Shown here in pieces: positions 36,109 to 45,242 of a DNA stretch of 64,000 bases. Numbering within the stretch: the first letter of the stretch is position 1; every line of letters begins with the position of its first letter. The DNA comes from JBJELF01 sp051879015. Lineage in GTDB: Bacteria; Bacillota; Clostridia; Lachnospirales; Lachnospiraceae. The notes beneath the pieces are model-generated. The model worked only from the letters and a program-made list of their open reading frames with translations. It had not been told where the DNA came from and did not search any database. The translations under genes were made by a program, and so were the position numbers. Location: the NCBI GenBank assembly GCA_051879015.1, contig JBJELF010000041.1, forward strand, positions 1 to 64,000. Reading direction: 5' to 3'.

Positions 36109-36140
36109 TATCAACCCACGGCTTAAGCCGTGGGTTGATA
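36109..36140. terminator. Terminator between tyrS and the EamA gene
   Basis: A perfect 32-base palindrome (arms TATCAACCCACGGCTT and its complement) is followed on the plus strand by GTCTTTTTAT. It ends tyrS and may also serve the convergent EamA transcript. Confidence 0.88.
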
Positions 36141-36169
36141 GTCTTTTTATGTAATAAGCATCACTCGAA

Positions 36170-37120
36170 TTATTTTTCAGCTTTTACGGGCTGATTTTGC
36201 TGTAAAAATTGCGGCATCTGCGCTAAAATGACAGACACAAAAACCAGTATACAACCCATTATTTCCCGCCCGCTCAACACCTCATGAAGAATCAATGCCC
36301 CCGACAATGCTGCAAAGACTGATTCTAAACTCATGACAATAGAGGCCACCGCTGGCTCTGCATATTTTTGTCCCACCATCTGCAGAGTGTATGCGACACC
36401 ACTGGACATGACACCTGCATAAAGAATCGGTATGAGAGCAGACCGAATATCTTGAAATTTGATACCCTCAAAGAAAAGACACAGTATCATCGATATTACT
36501 CCACTGGTCAAAAACTGAATACATGACAATTTGACACTATCTACTTGCGCATATCGATCTATCACCAATATATGGGCGGTAAAACATACAGCACAAATCA
36601 ATTCTAATACGTCTCCTATATAAATGCCTGAAAATCCACTGGCCATACACAGAAGATACATCCCGCAAATAGTCCCAACCACAGAAAGAATCACTAAAAT
36701 ATGAGGCTTTTTACCTGTCAAAGCGGCACCAATGGCCACCATCACCACATAAGTTGCTGTTAAGAATCCTGACCTTCCTGAAGCGGCTACTCCATCTGGA
36801 TAAGCGCTGATGCCCGCCTGCTGAAAACTCATGGCCATGCAAAGTACACAGCCACACAAAATACCTCCTACAATCGGCCATTTTGTCGGAATATACTCCT
36901 GATGGCTTGATTGCTGTGTGGATTTCTGTACTGTCTTTTTTTGTACTCTGCCTCGAATCAGTAGATATCCTCCAAGAAACGCTGCTCCTACAAAACATCG
37001 ACAGGCATTGAAGGTAAAGGTACCTACATGATCTGATCCACTAGTCTGGGCCACAAAAGCAGTCCCCCAAATCAAAGCCGTCAAAAGTAAAATCAAACTT
37101 CCTTTTATATTGTTCTTCAT
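36170..37120 (-). CDS. DMT-superfamily permease (EamA)
   Basis: This 316-residue membrane protein has about ten hydrophobic segments in two EamA repeats. The first starts LLLTALIWGTAFVAQTSG; the second ends with SIVMSLESVFAALSGALILHE-LSGREIMGCILVFVSVILAQ, the usual signature of the repeat. It exports or imports a small metabolite across the cytoplasmic membrane; the substrate is unknown. It lies 21 bases after the NhaC-like gene. Confidence 0.9.
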   Translation of the reverse strand: MKNNIKGSLILLLTALIWGTAFVAQTSGSDHVGTFTFNACRCFVGAAFLGGYLLIRGRVQKKTVQKSTQQSSHQEYIPTKWPIVGGILCGCVLCMAMSFQQAGISAYPDGVAASGRSGFLTATYVVMVAIGAALTGKKPHILVILSVVGTICGMYLLCMASGFSGIYIGDVLELICAVCFTAHILVIDRYAQVDSVKLSCIQFLTSGVISMILCLFFEGIKFQDIRSALIPILYAGVMSSGVAYTLQMVGQKYAEPAVASIVMSLESVFAALSGALILHEVLSGREIMGCILVFVSVILAQMPQFLQQNQPVKAEK

Positions 37121-37141
37121 AAGTTGCCTCGCTGCAGTTGA

Positions 37142-38692
37142 TTACTTTTCACCATTTCTCTGAGTGACATATTTGATACACAGAATCACTCCAATTGTAA
37201 GCACAACTCCCAAAATAAGTGGAATCACTGGACTTTGCACGAAACCAGCCACCACGTAGATCAGACACGAAATCACCGCCACCATCACCACATAAGGAAT
37301 CTGAGTGGACACATGATTCATATGGCTGCACTGCGCACCAGCCGATGCCATAATGGTTGTATCAGAAATAGGGGAACAATGATCACCACATACCGCACCA
37401 GCCATACAAGCAGATATAGCGATAATCATCATCGTATGATTGCCTGAAAAAGTATCTACCACGATTGGAATTAAAATACCAAATGTTCCCCAAGAGGTAC
37501 CTGTAGCAAATGCAAGAAACACAGCAACCAGGAAAATAATGGCAGGCAGACAATTTAACAAACTTCCATTAATACCACTGACCAGACCAGCCACATATTC
37601 TTTTGCTCCCAAGCTGTCCGTCATTACTTTCAAAGTCCACGCAAAGGTTAAAATCAAAATAGCAGGAACCATTGCCTTAAAACCTTCTGGAATACAAGCA
37701 CACACCTCATTAAAAGAAATAACTTTTCTCACAACATAAAATACAATCGTGATAATCAGAGCAAAAAAACTTCCCAACATCAAGCCAACCGAGGCATCAC
37801 TATTAGAAAAGGCCTCAATAAAGGTAGCTCCGCCAAAGAAACCGCCTGTATAAATCATACCAATGATACAGCTAACAATCAGCACTGCAATTGGAAATAC
37901 TAAGTCGATTACCTTACCTTTTCCAATAATACCCGAATTTTCCACATTTGCATACGGTCTTTCCTTGGTAGTATATAAATCTCCTTTTGCTGCATTTTCT
38001 TCATGAATCTTCATCGGGCCAAAATCAACTTTAAAGATAACAAGAGCAACCATAGCAACAATTGTCAACAAGGCATAATAATTATATGGAATTGCTTTAA
38101 TAAAGATAGAAAACCCATCCTCATCCTTTACAAATCCTGTAACTGCAGCCGCCCATGAGGAAATAGGAGCAATAATACAAATTGGTGCTGCCGTCGCATC
38201 AATCAGATAAGCCAGTTTTGCGCGGGATACCTTATTTCTGTCAGTTACTGGCCGCATCACACTTCCAACCGTGAGACAATTAAAATAATCATCAATAAAA
38301 ATCAGCACACCCAATAAAATCGATGCAAGCTGTGCGCCCACACTGGTCTTAATACGACTGGCAGCCCAACGTCCAAAGGCAGCAGAGCCTCCTGCACGAT
38401 TCATCATGCACACCATAATTCCAAGCACCACCAAAAAAACTAAAATTCCCACATTGTAAGCATCAGACAGTACACCCACAATACCATCTTCAAAAATATG
38501 GCTGACGGTCAACTCAAAGTTAAAATTCAAACTCAGGATGTTTCCATAAAACAGACCACCTACAACAATTCCCACGAAGAGAGAACTATACACCTCTTTG
38601 GTAATCAGGGCAAGGATAATAGCAACCAATGGGGGAATCAGCGCCCAAAAGGTAGCATACATCTGTGGTACATACTCAATAACTTCTTCCAT
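37142..38692 (-). CDS. NhaC-family Na+/H+ antiporter
   Basis: This 516-residue membrane protein has about twelve hydrophobic segments. It starts ATFWALIPPLVAIILALITKEVYSSLFVGI and has the typical IFIDDYFNCLTVGSVMRPVTD, ATGTSWGTFGILIPI and GAVCGDHCSPISDTTIMASAGAQC. Members exchange sodium for protons or carry organic acids with sodium. Which of these applies cannot be told. A stem between it and the PrsA-like gene separates the two transcripts. Confidence 0.9.
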   Translation of the reverse strand: MEEVIEYVPQMYATFWALIPPLVAIILALITKEVYSSLFVGIVVGGLFYGNILSLNFNFELTVSHIFEDGIVGVLSDAYNVGILVFLVVLGIMVCMMNRAGGSAAFGRWAASRIKTSVGAQLASILLGVLIFIDDYFNCLTVGSVMRPVTDRNKVSRAKLAYLIDATAAPICIIAPISSWAAAVTGFVKDEDGFSIFIKAIPYNYYALLTIVAMVALVIFKVDFGPMKIHEENAAKGDLYTTKERPYANVENSGIIGKGKVIDLVFPIAVLIVSCIIGMIYTGGFFGGATFIEAFSNSDASVGLMLGSFFALIITIVFYVVRKVISFNEVCACIPEGFKAMVPAILILTFAWTLKVMTDSLGAKEYVAGLVSGINGSLLNCLPAIIFLVAVFLAFATGTSWGTFGILIPIVVDTFSGNHTMMIIAISACMAGAVCGDHCSPISDTTIMASAGAQCSHMNHVSTQIPYVVMVAVISCLIYVVAGFVQSPVIPLILGVVLTIGVILCIKYVTQRNGEK

Positions 38693-38794
38693 AGTAATAA
38701 TTTCCTTTCTACTTTTTTATAATATATGGATTTTTTTATTGTAGCACAAGTATGCCTCATTGACTACTTAATTCTTTTAAGTTTTTTTGCTAAT

Positions 38795-38840
38795 CAAAAA
38801 AGGATTTGCAGCATTCTTCCAAACACTGCAAATCCTTTGA
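38795..38840 (-). terminator. Terminator after the PrsA-like gene
   Basis: On the minus strand AAAGGATTTGCAG and CTGCAAATCCTTT (13 pairs) enclose a 14-base loop and are followed by T's. Confidence 0.85.
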
Positions 38841-38881
38841 GACTTTTCTATTTTTATATTTCCATACAAAAATCGTTGTAT

Positions 38882-40414
38882 TTAGAACACTTCCTGCACA
38901 GTTTTAAGCACATCCTCATCAGTCGTTATAGAATGCTTTTCAGCGACAGCATCATACTTTTCCTGCATTGCCTTTGAAATCATATCTGATTTTACATCAT
39001 ACTTCCATTGCTCATCGCCATCACCTGCAAAGTACATGATATGATAGCCAAAGGAAGTCTGTACAATATCAACGTCACCTACCTTTCGGCTGTCATCAAA
39101 AAGCCAGTTTTCAAATTCTTCTACCATCTGACCCTCATAGACATTCTCATACAATCCACCTGCAGGACTATCCTCGGAATACTCGTCTGCCAACTCAGCA
39201 AAACTGTCCTCGGTAGCATCGCCATCCTTCCACTGCTGCAGAATCTCCTCTGCCTTTGCCTCAGCCTCCTCTTCAGAGCCATAGGTATCAGCTGTAAACA
39301 GAATATGACGTACGTTCTTCAATACCCTTGTATCACAATATGGCTTTTTTGTCAGCATATAAACTCTATAAGTACCATTTTCCTCGTCCGCATCTGTGTA
39401 TGTTTCTTTTACCTTAGTATCATCCGCAAATAACCATGCACTTACCTCATTGTCCTCACTATAAGAAACCTGTTCGGAGTACATCCTAGCTAAAGCAGAT
39501 TCCACTGCTTCCTCAATGACAGTCTCCAAATCTTCTGTCTCCTCGGTACTGTCTGCCTCGCTAGTTTCACTCTCAGCATTTTCTGCTTCCAATGTAGCTT
39601 TTTTCTCGACATATTCACTGATAACATCTTCCAAAGCATTGGTATCTTTTGCCTTTGCAGCCTGCTCTGCATAATTCTTACACATCTCAGCAGTCAAACC
39701 AATTTCGTCGTCAGCAACAAAGTTATAAGCAGCATAGTCTACATATTGATAGCTCAGCTTATTATCCTCATAATACTCCTCAACTTCTTTATCGGAGTAA
39801 TCAAACGAATTATAAAATTCCATATACATTTGGTATCCCAAATAATACTTCTCTAAGTAACTGCGAACAACACTCTCTGTCATAGCTGGTCCATACAGAT
39901 AGGACAAATAAGCATCTGTGCTCTCGTATCCATTCTCAGCAGCACTGGCAGCAACACTTGCGATGCTCTCGTCAATATAAGTCTTGTTTTCTTCACTCAA
40001 GGTAACACCTGCATCATTTGCTGCCTCACAGAAGTACAGGTACTGCGTTGCATAGCTGACTGCCTCATCCATCAAAACATCAAACCAACTCATATCATCT
40101 GAATACATCTGATCCTTCAAAGATTTACTGATATCTACTCCATAATAATACAAATAATTGTAATTGTTGCTGTAGATAGACAAATACTGATAAGTCATTT
40201 CTGCCTGTGTATAGCAATAGTTATCAGAATATACTGCTTTTGCACCATATACCTCCTCTCCTAAATCTTCAACTGCATCTGAGTTGGTCTTTACCTCCTC
40301 TGTACTTGCAGCTGCAGTGGTACCTGCAGTTTCATCATCCGTAGTGGACTTGCTGCACGCGCCCAATGAAATTACCAACGGAAATGTCAGTAATAATGCA
40401 ATTGTTCTTTTCAT
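38882..40414 (-). CDS. PrsA-like peptidyl-prolyl isomerase lipoprotein
   Basis: The 510-residue precursor starts with a signal peptide and the lipobox LGAC (cysteine 20), so it should be anchored outside the membrane. A helical SurA/PrsA-like region follows (about 60-310). It is interrupted by a very acidic S/T/E-rich stretch (ETSEADSTEETEDLETVIEE) and ends in a parvulin PpiC domain (about 365-480: VRHILFTADTYGSEEEAEAKA, FAELADEYSEDSPAGG, VDIVQTSFGYHIMYF). It helps fold secreted proteins. It is longer than B. subtilis PrsA (about 290 residues). An extended -10 promoter precedes it. Confidence 0.9.
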   Translation of the reverse strand: MKRTIALLLTFPLVISLGACSKSTTDDETAGTTAAASTEEVKTNSDAVEDLGEEVYGAKAVYSDNYCYTQAEMTYQYLSIYSNNYNYLYYYGVDISKSLKDQMYSDDMSWFDVLMDEAVSYATQYLYFCEAANDAGVTLSEENKTYIDESIASVAASAAENGYESTDAYLSYLYGPAMTESVVRSYLEKYYLGYQMYMEFYNSFDYSDKEVEEYYEDNKLSYQYVDYAAYNFVADDEIGLTAEMCKNYAEQAAKAKDTNALEDVISEYVEKKATLEAENAESETSEADSTEETEDLETVIEEAVESALARMYSEQVSYSEDNEVSAWLFADDTKVKETYTDADEENGTYRVYMLTKKPYCDTRVLKNVRHILFTADTYGSEEEAEAKAEEILQQWKDGDATEDSFAELADEYSEDSPAGGLYENVYEGQMVEEFENWLFDDSRKVGDVDIVQTSFGYHIMYFAGDGDEQWKYDVKSDMISKAMQEKYDAVAEKHSITTDEDVLKTVQEVF

Positions 40415-40480
40415 TTTTTCTCCTTCCTTAATTTAACAGAATCTATGTTTTAATTTTTCTGTTATAATACATCGTTGTTC

Positions 40481-40489
40481 ATTATATCA
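40481..40489 (-). promoter_or_regulatory. Extended -10 promoter of the PrsA-like gene
   Basis: On the minus strand TGA-TATAAT is a TGn extended -10. No good -35 box is seen. Confidence 0.5.
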
Positions 40490-40594
40490 CATAATCCTGA
40501 AATAAACTTAAAATTTTCAAAATTTTCACAAAAAGTTTTATTCCAATTTTATCCAAATGCAGCGCAAATAGTTCTGAGAACTCAATGCTCTGTA

Positions 40595-41062
40595 TCAATA
40601 CATCTTCTGAATCTTATACTCACGCTCAGCCTCTCTGCGTGCATCTTTCTTAGCAATATCTTCCCGTTTATCGTACAATTTTTTACCTCTTGCCAAAGCA
40701 ATCTCTAACTTGACTAAACTGCCTTTAAAATACACCTGCAAAGGCACAATCGTGTATCCCTTTTCAGTCATCTTTCCATTTATCTTATTGATTTCATAAC
40801 TATGCAGCAATAACTTTCTCACACGCAGCGGATCCTTGTTGAAAATATTTCCCTTTTCATAAGGGCTGATATGCATACCATAGATAAATACCTCGCCCTT
40901 CTCCACACGGATAAATGATTCTTTCAAGCTGCATTTTCCCATACGCAGAGACTTTACTTCCGTGCCCGCCAAAGCAATTCCTACCTCATATTTTTCTTCA
41001 ATAAAATAATCATGATAAGCTTTCTTATTGTTAGCAATCAATTTAAAACTGTCTTTTCCCAT
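40595..41062 (-). CDS. smpB: SsrA-binding protein SmpB
   Basis: This 155-residue protein binds tmRNA and delivers it to stalled ribosomes. It starts with a [25 protein letters not shown] motif, keeps [21 protein letters not shown], and ends in a basic helical tail ([19 protein letters not shown]). It follows rnr, as is common, because RNase R and SmpB act together in clearing stalled complexes. The tmRNA gene is not in the window. Confidence 0.97.
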   Translation of the reverse strand: MGKDSFKLIANNKKAYHDYFIEEKYEVGIALAGTEVKSLRMGKCSLKESFIRVEKGEVFIYGMHISPYEKGNIFNKDPLRVRKLLLHSYEINKINGKMTEKGYTIVPLQVYFKGSLVKLEIALARGKKLYDKREDIAKKDARREAEREYKIQKMY

Positions 41063-41098
41063 TTCTTATACCTGCCTTCCACCTAATTCCTCATCTAT

Positions 41099-41133
41099 TT
41101 TATGATACTAGGCTCAAACTACCCTCTGACCCC
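41099..41133 (-). repeat. Short palindrome between rnr and smpB, family B relative
   Basis: TGATGTTGGGGTCAGA and TGATACTAGGCTCAAA are imperfect inverted arms. Both resemble the GATACCAGGGTCAAA outer arm of family B. Confidence 0.4.
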
Positions 41134-41142
41134 AACATCATC

Positions 41143-43362
41143 TTATCTTTTCTTCTTTTTTCCATGCTTTTTATATTCCTCAATCCATTCTTCTATCTCG
41201 TCTTCCATCCATTCTTTTTGAAATTCTTCTTTCGTGAGATAAAACTCAAACTCAATGGTTCGCAGTTCCCGATTGGTACTGATTGGTCTTACCTTTACTT
41301 TATCGCCCAAACAATATTGTCTGCCGGTATTCTCTCCAATAATCGAATAGCTAGACTCATCAAAGATATAGTAATCATTTCCAATACGGGAAATCGGAAT
41401 TAACCCCTCCACAGTATTAGCCAGCTCTACATATAATCCGTGGGCAGTCACGCCAGAAATGACAGCATCAAACGGTTGAAACAGATACTGTTGGATATAC
41501 TCCACCTTCTTCAGTTTTTCTACCTCGCGCTCTGCATCTTCTGCTCGACGCTCCGTCTGAGAAGAATGGAGACAAACTTCATCGAGAATCGTGTGATAAT
41601 GACTAATTCGCTGCTCTGACAATGCGCCATGCAGCTGTTCTTTGATAATGCGATGAATTTGCAAATCAGGATATCGACGAATCGGAGAAGTAAAATGGCA
41701 ATAATAATTTGCCGCCAAACCAAAATGACCTGAACTATTGGTGGAATAACGTGCCTGTTTCATAGAACGCAGCAACAGACGGCTAATTAAAGCTTCTGAC
41801 TCAGTTCCCTCCAGCTTCTGCATCAATTTTTGCAAATCCTTTGGGTAAATTTGTCCATTGTGGGGTCTTAGAGCATAGCCAAAATTGTTGATAAAGGTGC
41901 TAAAACGCAGCATCTTCTCCTCATCGGGATTTTCATGAACACGGTACACAAAAGGTACTTCCTGCCAAAAATAGGTTTCTGCAATCGTTTCATTCGCCAA
42001 CAACATGAAGTCTTCAATAATCTTGGTAGCTACATTTCTTTCATAAGGCTTGATATCAATGGGCTTTCCCGACTCATCCAACAAAATTTTGGCTTCTGGG
42101 AAATCAAAATCAATGGCTCCTCGCTCATATCGCTTGTTTCGCAAAATCGCAGACAATTCCTCCATAAGCTGAAACATGGGAACCAGCGTCTCATATTTTT
42201 TTATCTCCTCGGTATCTTTGTCTGCCAGAATTTTTTTCACCGAAGTATAGGACATTCTTTGGTTGACATTAATAACCGACTCACAAATTTGATGGTCTAA
42301 TACATTTCCTCTGGCATCGATTTTCATGATACAGCTTAATGCCAACCGATCTACTCCTGCATTGAGAGAACAAATACCATTGGACAGCTTATGAGGCAGC
42401 ATAGGAATGACGCGATCGACCAGATATACACTGGTTCCTCGCTTTAAGGCTTCCTTATCTAATGCTGTACCCTCCTTGACATAATGAGTTACATCAGCGA
42501 TATGCACCCCAAGCTGATAAAAGCCATCTTCCTTTGTCAACGTGATGGCATCATCTAAATCCTTGGCATCCTCCCCGTCAATTGTCACAGTCTCCCACTG
42601 ACGTAAATCCATCCGATCTTTCAACTCAAAGGCAGCTACTTCATCCGGCATATTTGCTGCCTGATCAAGTACCTCCTCCGGAAACTCCATTGGAATCTGT
42701 TTGTCATACACGATTGCTAAAATATCTGTCTGCGGATCATTGGAATGACCCAGAATTTCAATGATATGCCCCTCTGCACCATGTTCTGCATCTGCGTAGC
42801 GGTCAATTTCTACCACCACTCGATGACCAGTGACTGCTCCCTTGGCATTTTTGAGTGTTACAAAAATTTGCTCTCCCAGACGAGGATTGTCCGGAATCAC
42901 CCAACCATTGCTTCGTGTACGTTTAAAATATCCCACCACCTGCTTGACATTATGTTCCAAAACCTTGGTGATGACACCCTCATCTCTCTTTCCATAATGA
43001 CTATTTTTTGAAATCACTGTCACCAAAACCGTATCCTGATGCATAGCTCCATTGAGACAATCTGGCGAAATGAAAATATCCTGTTCTCGTCCTTCCACTT
43101 TGACAAAACCAAACCCTCTTGGATTGACGCTCAGTACACCGGTTAAACAAAACACATTCAATTTTCCATATTTTCCTTTGGCAGATACACTAATTTTACC
43201 CTCCGCCAAAAGTTCATCTAAAATAAACTGTAAATTCGCCCGTTCTTCTATAGGAACCTGCAATAAAATAGCCAACTCCTTCAGCTTCATCGGTTTATAT
43301 TGAGGATTATCAAACAACTCCAAAATATGTTTTTTATTTTCTTCCAAAAAAGTACGATCCAT
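41143..43362 (-). CDS. rnr: Ribonuclease R
   Basis: This 739-residue processive 3'-5' exoribonuclease has an N-terminal winged helix and cold-shock domains (GFGFVKVEGREQDIFIS), the RNB catalytic domain with TIDGEDAKDLDDAITL holding its metal aspartates, and a C-terminal S1 domain (FDAVISGVTAHGLYVELAN). It ends in a basic KKHGKKKKR tail. It acts on structured RNA and with trans-translation. It lies downstream of secG with a long hairpin in between. Confidence 0.97.
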   Translation of the reverse strand: MDRTFLEENKKHILELFDNPQYKPMKLKELAILLQVPIEERANLQFILDELLAEGKISVSAKGKYGKLNVFCLTGVLSVNPRGFGFVKVEGREQDIFISPDCLNGAMHQDTVLVTVISKNSHYGKRDEGVITKVLEHNVKQVVGYFKRTRSNGWVIPDNPRLGEQIFVTLKNAKGAVTGHRVVVEIDRYADAEHGAEGHIIEILGHSNDPQTDILAIVYDKQIPMEFPEEVLDQAANMPDEVAAFELKDRMDLRQWETVTIDGEDAKDLDDAITLTKEDGFYQLGVHIADVTHYVKEGTALDKEALKRGTSVYLVDRVIPMLPHKLSNGICSLNAGVDRLALSCIMKIDARGNVLDHQICESVINVNQRMSYTSVKKILADKDTEEIKKYETLVPMFQLMEELSAILRNKRYERGAIDFDFPEAKILLDESGKPIDIKPYERNVATKIIEDFMLLANETIAETYFWQEVPFVYRVHENPDEEKMLRFSTFINNFGYALRPHNGQIYPKDLQKLMQKLEGTESEALISRLLLRSMKQARYSTNSSGHFGLAANYYCHFTSPIRRYPDLQIHRIIKEQLHGALSEQRISHYHTILDEVCLHSSQTERRAEDAEREVEKLKKVEYIQQYLFQPFDAVISGVTAHGLYVELANTVEGLIPISRIGNDYYIFDESSYSIIGENTGRQYCLGDKVKVRPISTNRELRTIEFEFYLTKEEFQKEWMEDEIEEWIEEYKKHGKKKKR

Positions 43363-43402
43363 TGTCCCTCCTAATTTCTATATCCGACCTTTCCGCTAAC
43401 AC

Positions 43403-43494
43403 GAAAGGCTGACACTGAGCAAATGAAATTCAATGAATTAGTCTTTCCAAAATTAACCCTATCCATTCCTATTTCATTGCAGTGACAGCCTTTC
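43403..43494. repeat. Long hairpin between secG and rnr
   Basis: GAAAGGCTG-CACTG and AATGAAAT on the left pair with ATTTCATT and CAGTG-CAGCCTTTC on the right, about 22 pairs in a 92-base structure with small interruptions. No T-run follows on either strand, so a simple terminator is unlikely. Confidence 0.6.
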
Positions 43495-43554
43495 TCTGCT
43501 TTTTCATTTTTAGGCAGCTTGCAACACTTTGGTCCACTGAACCGCCGTATTAAC

Positions 43555-43794
43555 TTATCCTAATACATTTAATACAATTGCCAATACGATAAATGCAACT
43601 GCAATAAACTTGGTGTATTTCTCCAACTTTCCTTCCATAGAACGTCCCTTGTTTTTTCCCCAATATGTTTCTGCAGCACCACTAATCGCACCGGATAAAC
43701 CAGCAGATTTTCCTTCCTGAAGCAATACGATCACAATCAGGGAAAGGCCAACCAATATAAATAAAATAGTTAAAATAATCTTTAAAATTTCCAT
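43555..43794 (-). CDS. secG: Preprotein translocase subunit SecG
   Basis: This 79-residue protein has two transmembrane helices (IILTILFILVGLSLIVIVLL; FIAVAFIVLAIVLNVLG) joined by a glycine/serine-rich loop QEGKSAGLSGAISGAAETYWGKNKGR, the hallmark of SecG. It assists SecYE in export. The secG-rnr-smpB order is typical of Firmicutes. Confidence 0.95.
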   Translation of the reverse strand: MEILKIILTILFILVGLSLIVIVLLQEGKSAGLSGAISGAAETYWGKNKGRSMEGKLEKYTKFIAVAFIVLAIVLNVLG

Positions 43795-43829
43795 TGAAAC
43801 TTCACCTCCTGTTCACAATAAACATAAGA

Positions 43830-43858
43830 ATCTTATCACAGAACCCACAAAATTACAA
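43830..43858 (-). promoter_or_regulatory. Promoter of secG (and rnr-smpB)
   Basis: On the minus strand there is TTGTAA (43853-43858), 17 bases and TAAGAT (43830-43835), with a TGn extension. Confidence 0.72.
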
Positions 43859-43934
43859 CTACTTTTTTACTTAAAAAATATAGCCGCCACCCAAAACATT
43901 CTAATATGGATTTAAGTCTGACTGCGAAAATATC

Positions 43935-45206
43935 TTATCGAGTACTGCGATTCACATATTCTGAACGATATTTAGAGTATACAATGCGCTGACTCTTATA
44001 CAGTCCAAAGTAACCTGATGCCGTATAACTGATAGCCACCGCCAACAAAAAGTAAGGCATCGCTTCATATCCACACAACTCAAATCCAATCAATAAGGAG
44101 GAGATAGCACAGTTAGTTACACTGCAAAACACGGACACCATTCCAACAGCTGCTCCCAGTGGAGCCGGTATTCCAAGAATCCCTGCAATCACACATCCAA
44201 AAGTAGCCCCCACAAAGAAACTTGGCACAATCTCTCCTCCCTTAAATCCAGAACCCAGCGTAATAGCAGTAAACAACATCTTCAACACACAGGCATAGAA
44301 AACAATCTCTCCTCCTTCAAAGCAGCGCTCAATCACATTAATACCCGCACCATTATAGTCATAGCTTCCCACCAGATAGGTCAATGCTACAATCAGCACA
44401 CCGCCCACCACGACACGAAAATAACTATTCTTAATTTTTTGAAATAGATGCATGGTATTGTGCATAATCACACAGAATAAAACGGAAATACCAGCACAGA
44501 AGAATACCATGACACCCGTGCGAATCGCCATGCTTACCCCGAAATGAGGCACCGATTCCAAGAAAAAGCTTTCTGCTGGTACACCAGCCCAGATAGCCAA
44601 CTGTCTTGCAAACATGGATGCTACCACACAAGGCACCAAAGCAGAATAATGCATGATACCCACACTAATCATCTCGATGGAGAAGAAAGCTGCTGCCATG
44701 GGCGTGCCAAACAAAGTTGAAAAGGCAGCACTCATGCCCGACATAATCATCATATGACGATCCTTATCATCCAAAGAAAATAATTCTCCCATCTTACTTC
44801 CAATACTAGCTCCAATCTGCAAAGCTGCACCCTCTCGTCCTGCTGAACCGCCAAACAAATGTGTCACTACTGTAGATACAGCAATTAAAGGCCACATATA
44901 AAAAGGTACATGATGATTAGACTGAATGGACTCAATAACCAGATTCGTTCCCTGCGCACTCTCAGGATTAATCTTTTCGTAGGCTACCACAATTAAACAG
45001 CCTGCCACAGGCAAGAATACCACAATTCCCGGATTTGCCATGCGAAAATTTGTAACTGCTTTCATCGCATAATAAAAAACAATACTGACTCCTCCCACCA
45101 CCACTGCATTCACCAACGCCATGCTAATCCAACGCACCAGTGTATGTATAATTTCATAAAATTCATGAAAATTTACTTGCAGTAATCTTTTCATATTGTT
45201 ACTCAT
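43935..45206 (-). CDS. ClC-family chloride channel or antiporter
   Basis: This 423-residue membrane protein belongs to the ClC family. It shows GGSAGREGAALQIGASIG (the gating-glutamate motif, with A instead of P) and GSGFKGGEIVPSFFVGATFG. It would move chloride or fluoride across the membrane. A frame opens at 45230, but the ATG at 45206 has AGAGG eight bases upstream and is preferred. It follows polC by about 35 bases and may be on the same transcript. Confidence 0.88.
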   Translation of the reverse strand: MSNNMKRLLQVNFHEFYEIIHTLVRWISMALVNAVVVGGVSIVFYYAMKAVTNFRMANPGIVVFLPVAGCLIVVAYEKINPESAQGTNLVIESIQSNHHVPFYMWPLIAVSTVVTHLFGGSAGREGAALQIGASIGSKMGELFSLDDKDRHMMIMSGMSAAFSTLFGTPMAAAFFSIEMISVGIMHYSALVPCVVASMFARQLAIWAGVPAESFFLESVPHFGVSMAIRTGVMVFFCAGISVLFCVIMHNTMHLFQKIKNSYFRVVVGGVLIVALTYLVGSYDYNGAGINVIERCFEGGEIVFYACVLKMLFTAITLGSGFKGGEIVPSFFVGATFGCVIAGILGIPAPLGAAVGMVSVFCSVTNCAISSLLIGFELCGYEAMPYFLLAVAISYTASGYFGLYKSQRIVYSKYRSEYVNRSTR

Positions 45207-45242
45207 ATTTTTTTCCTCTTTTCTCCTCATATAAAACAGTAC

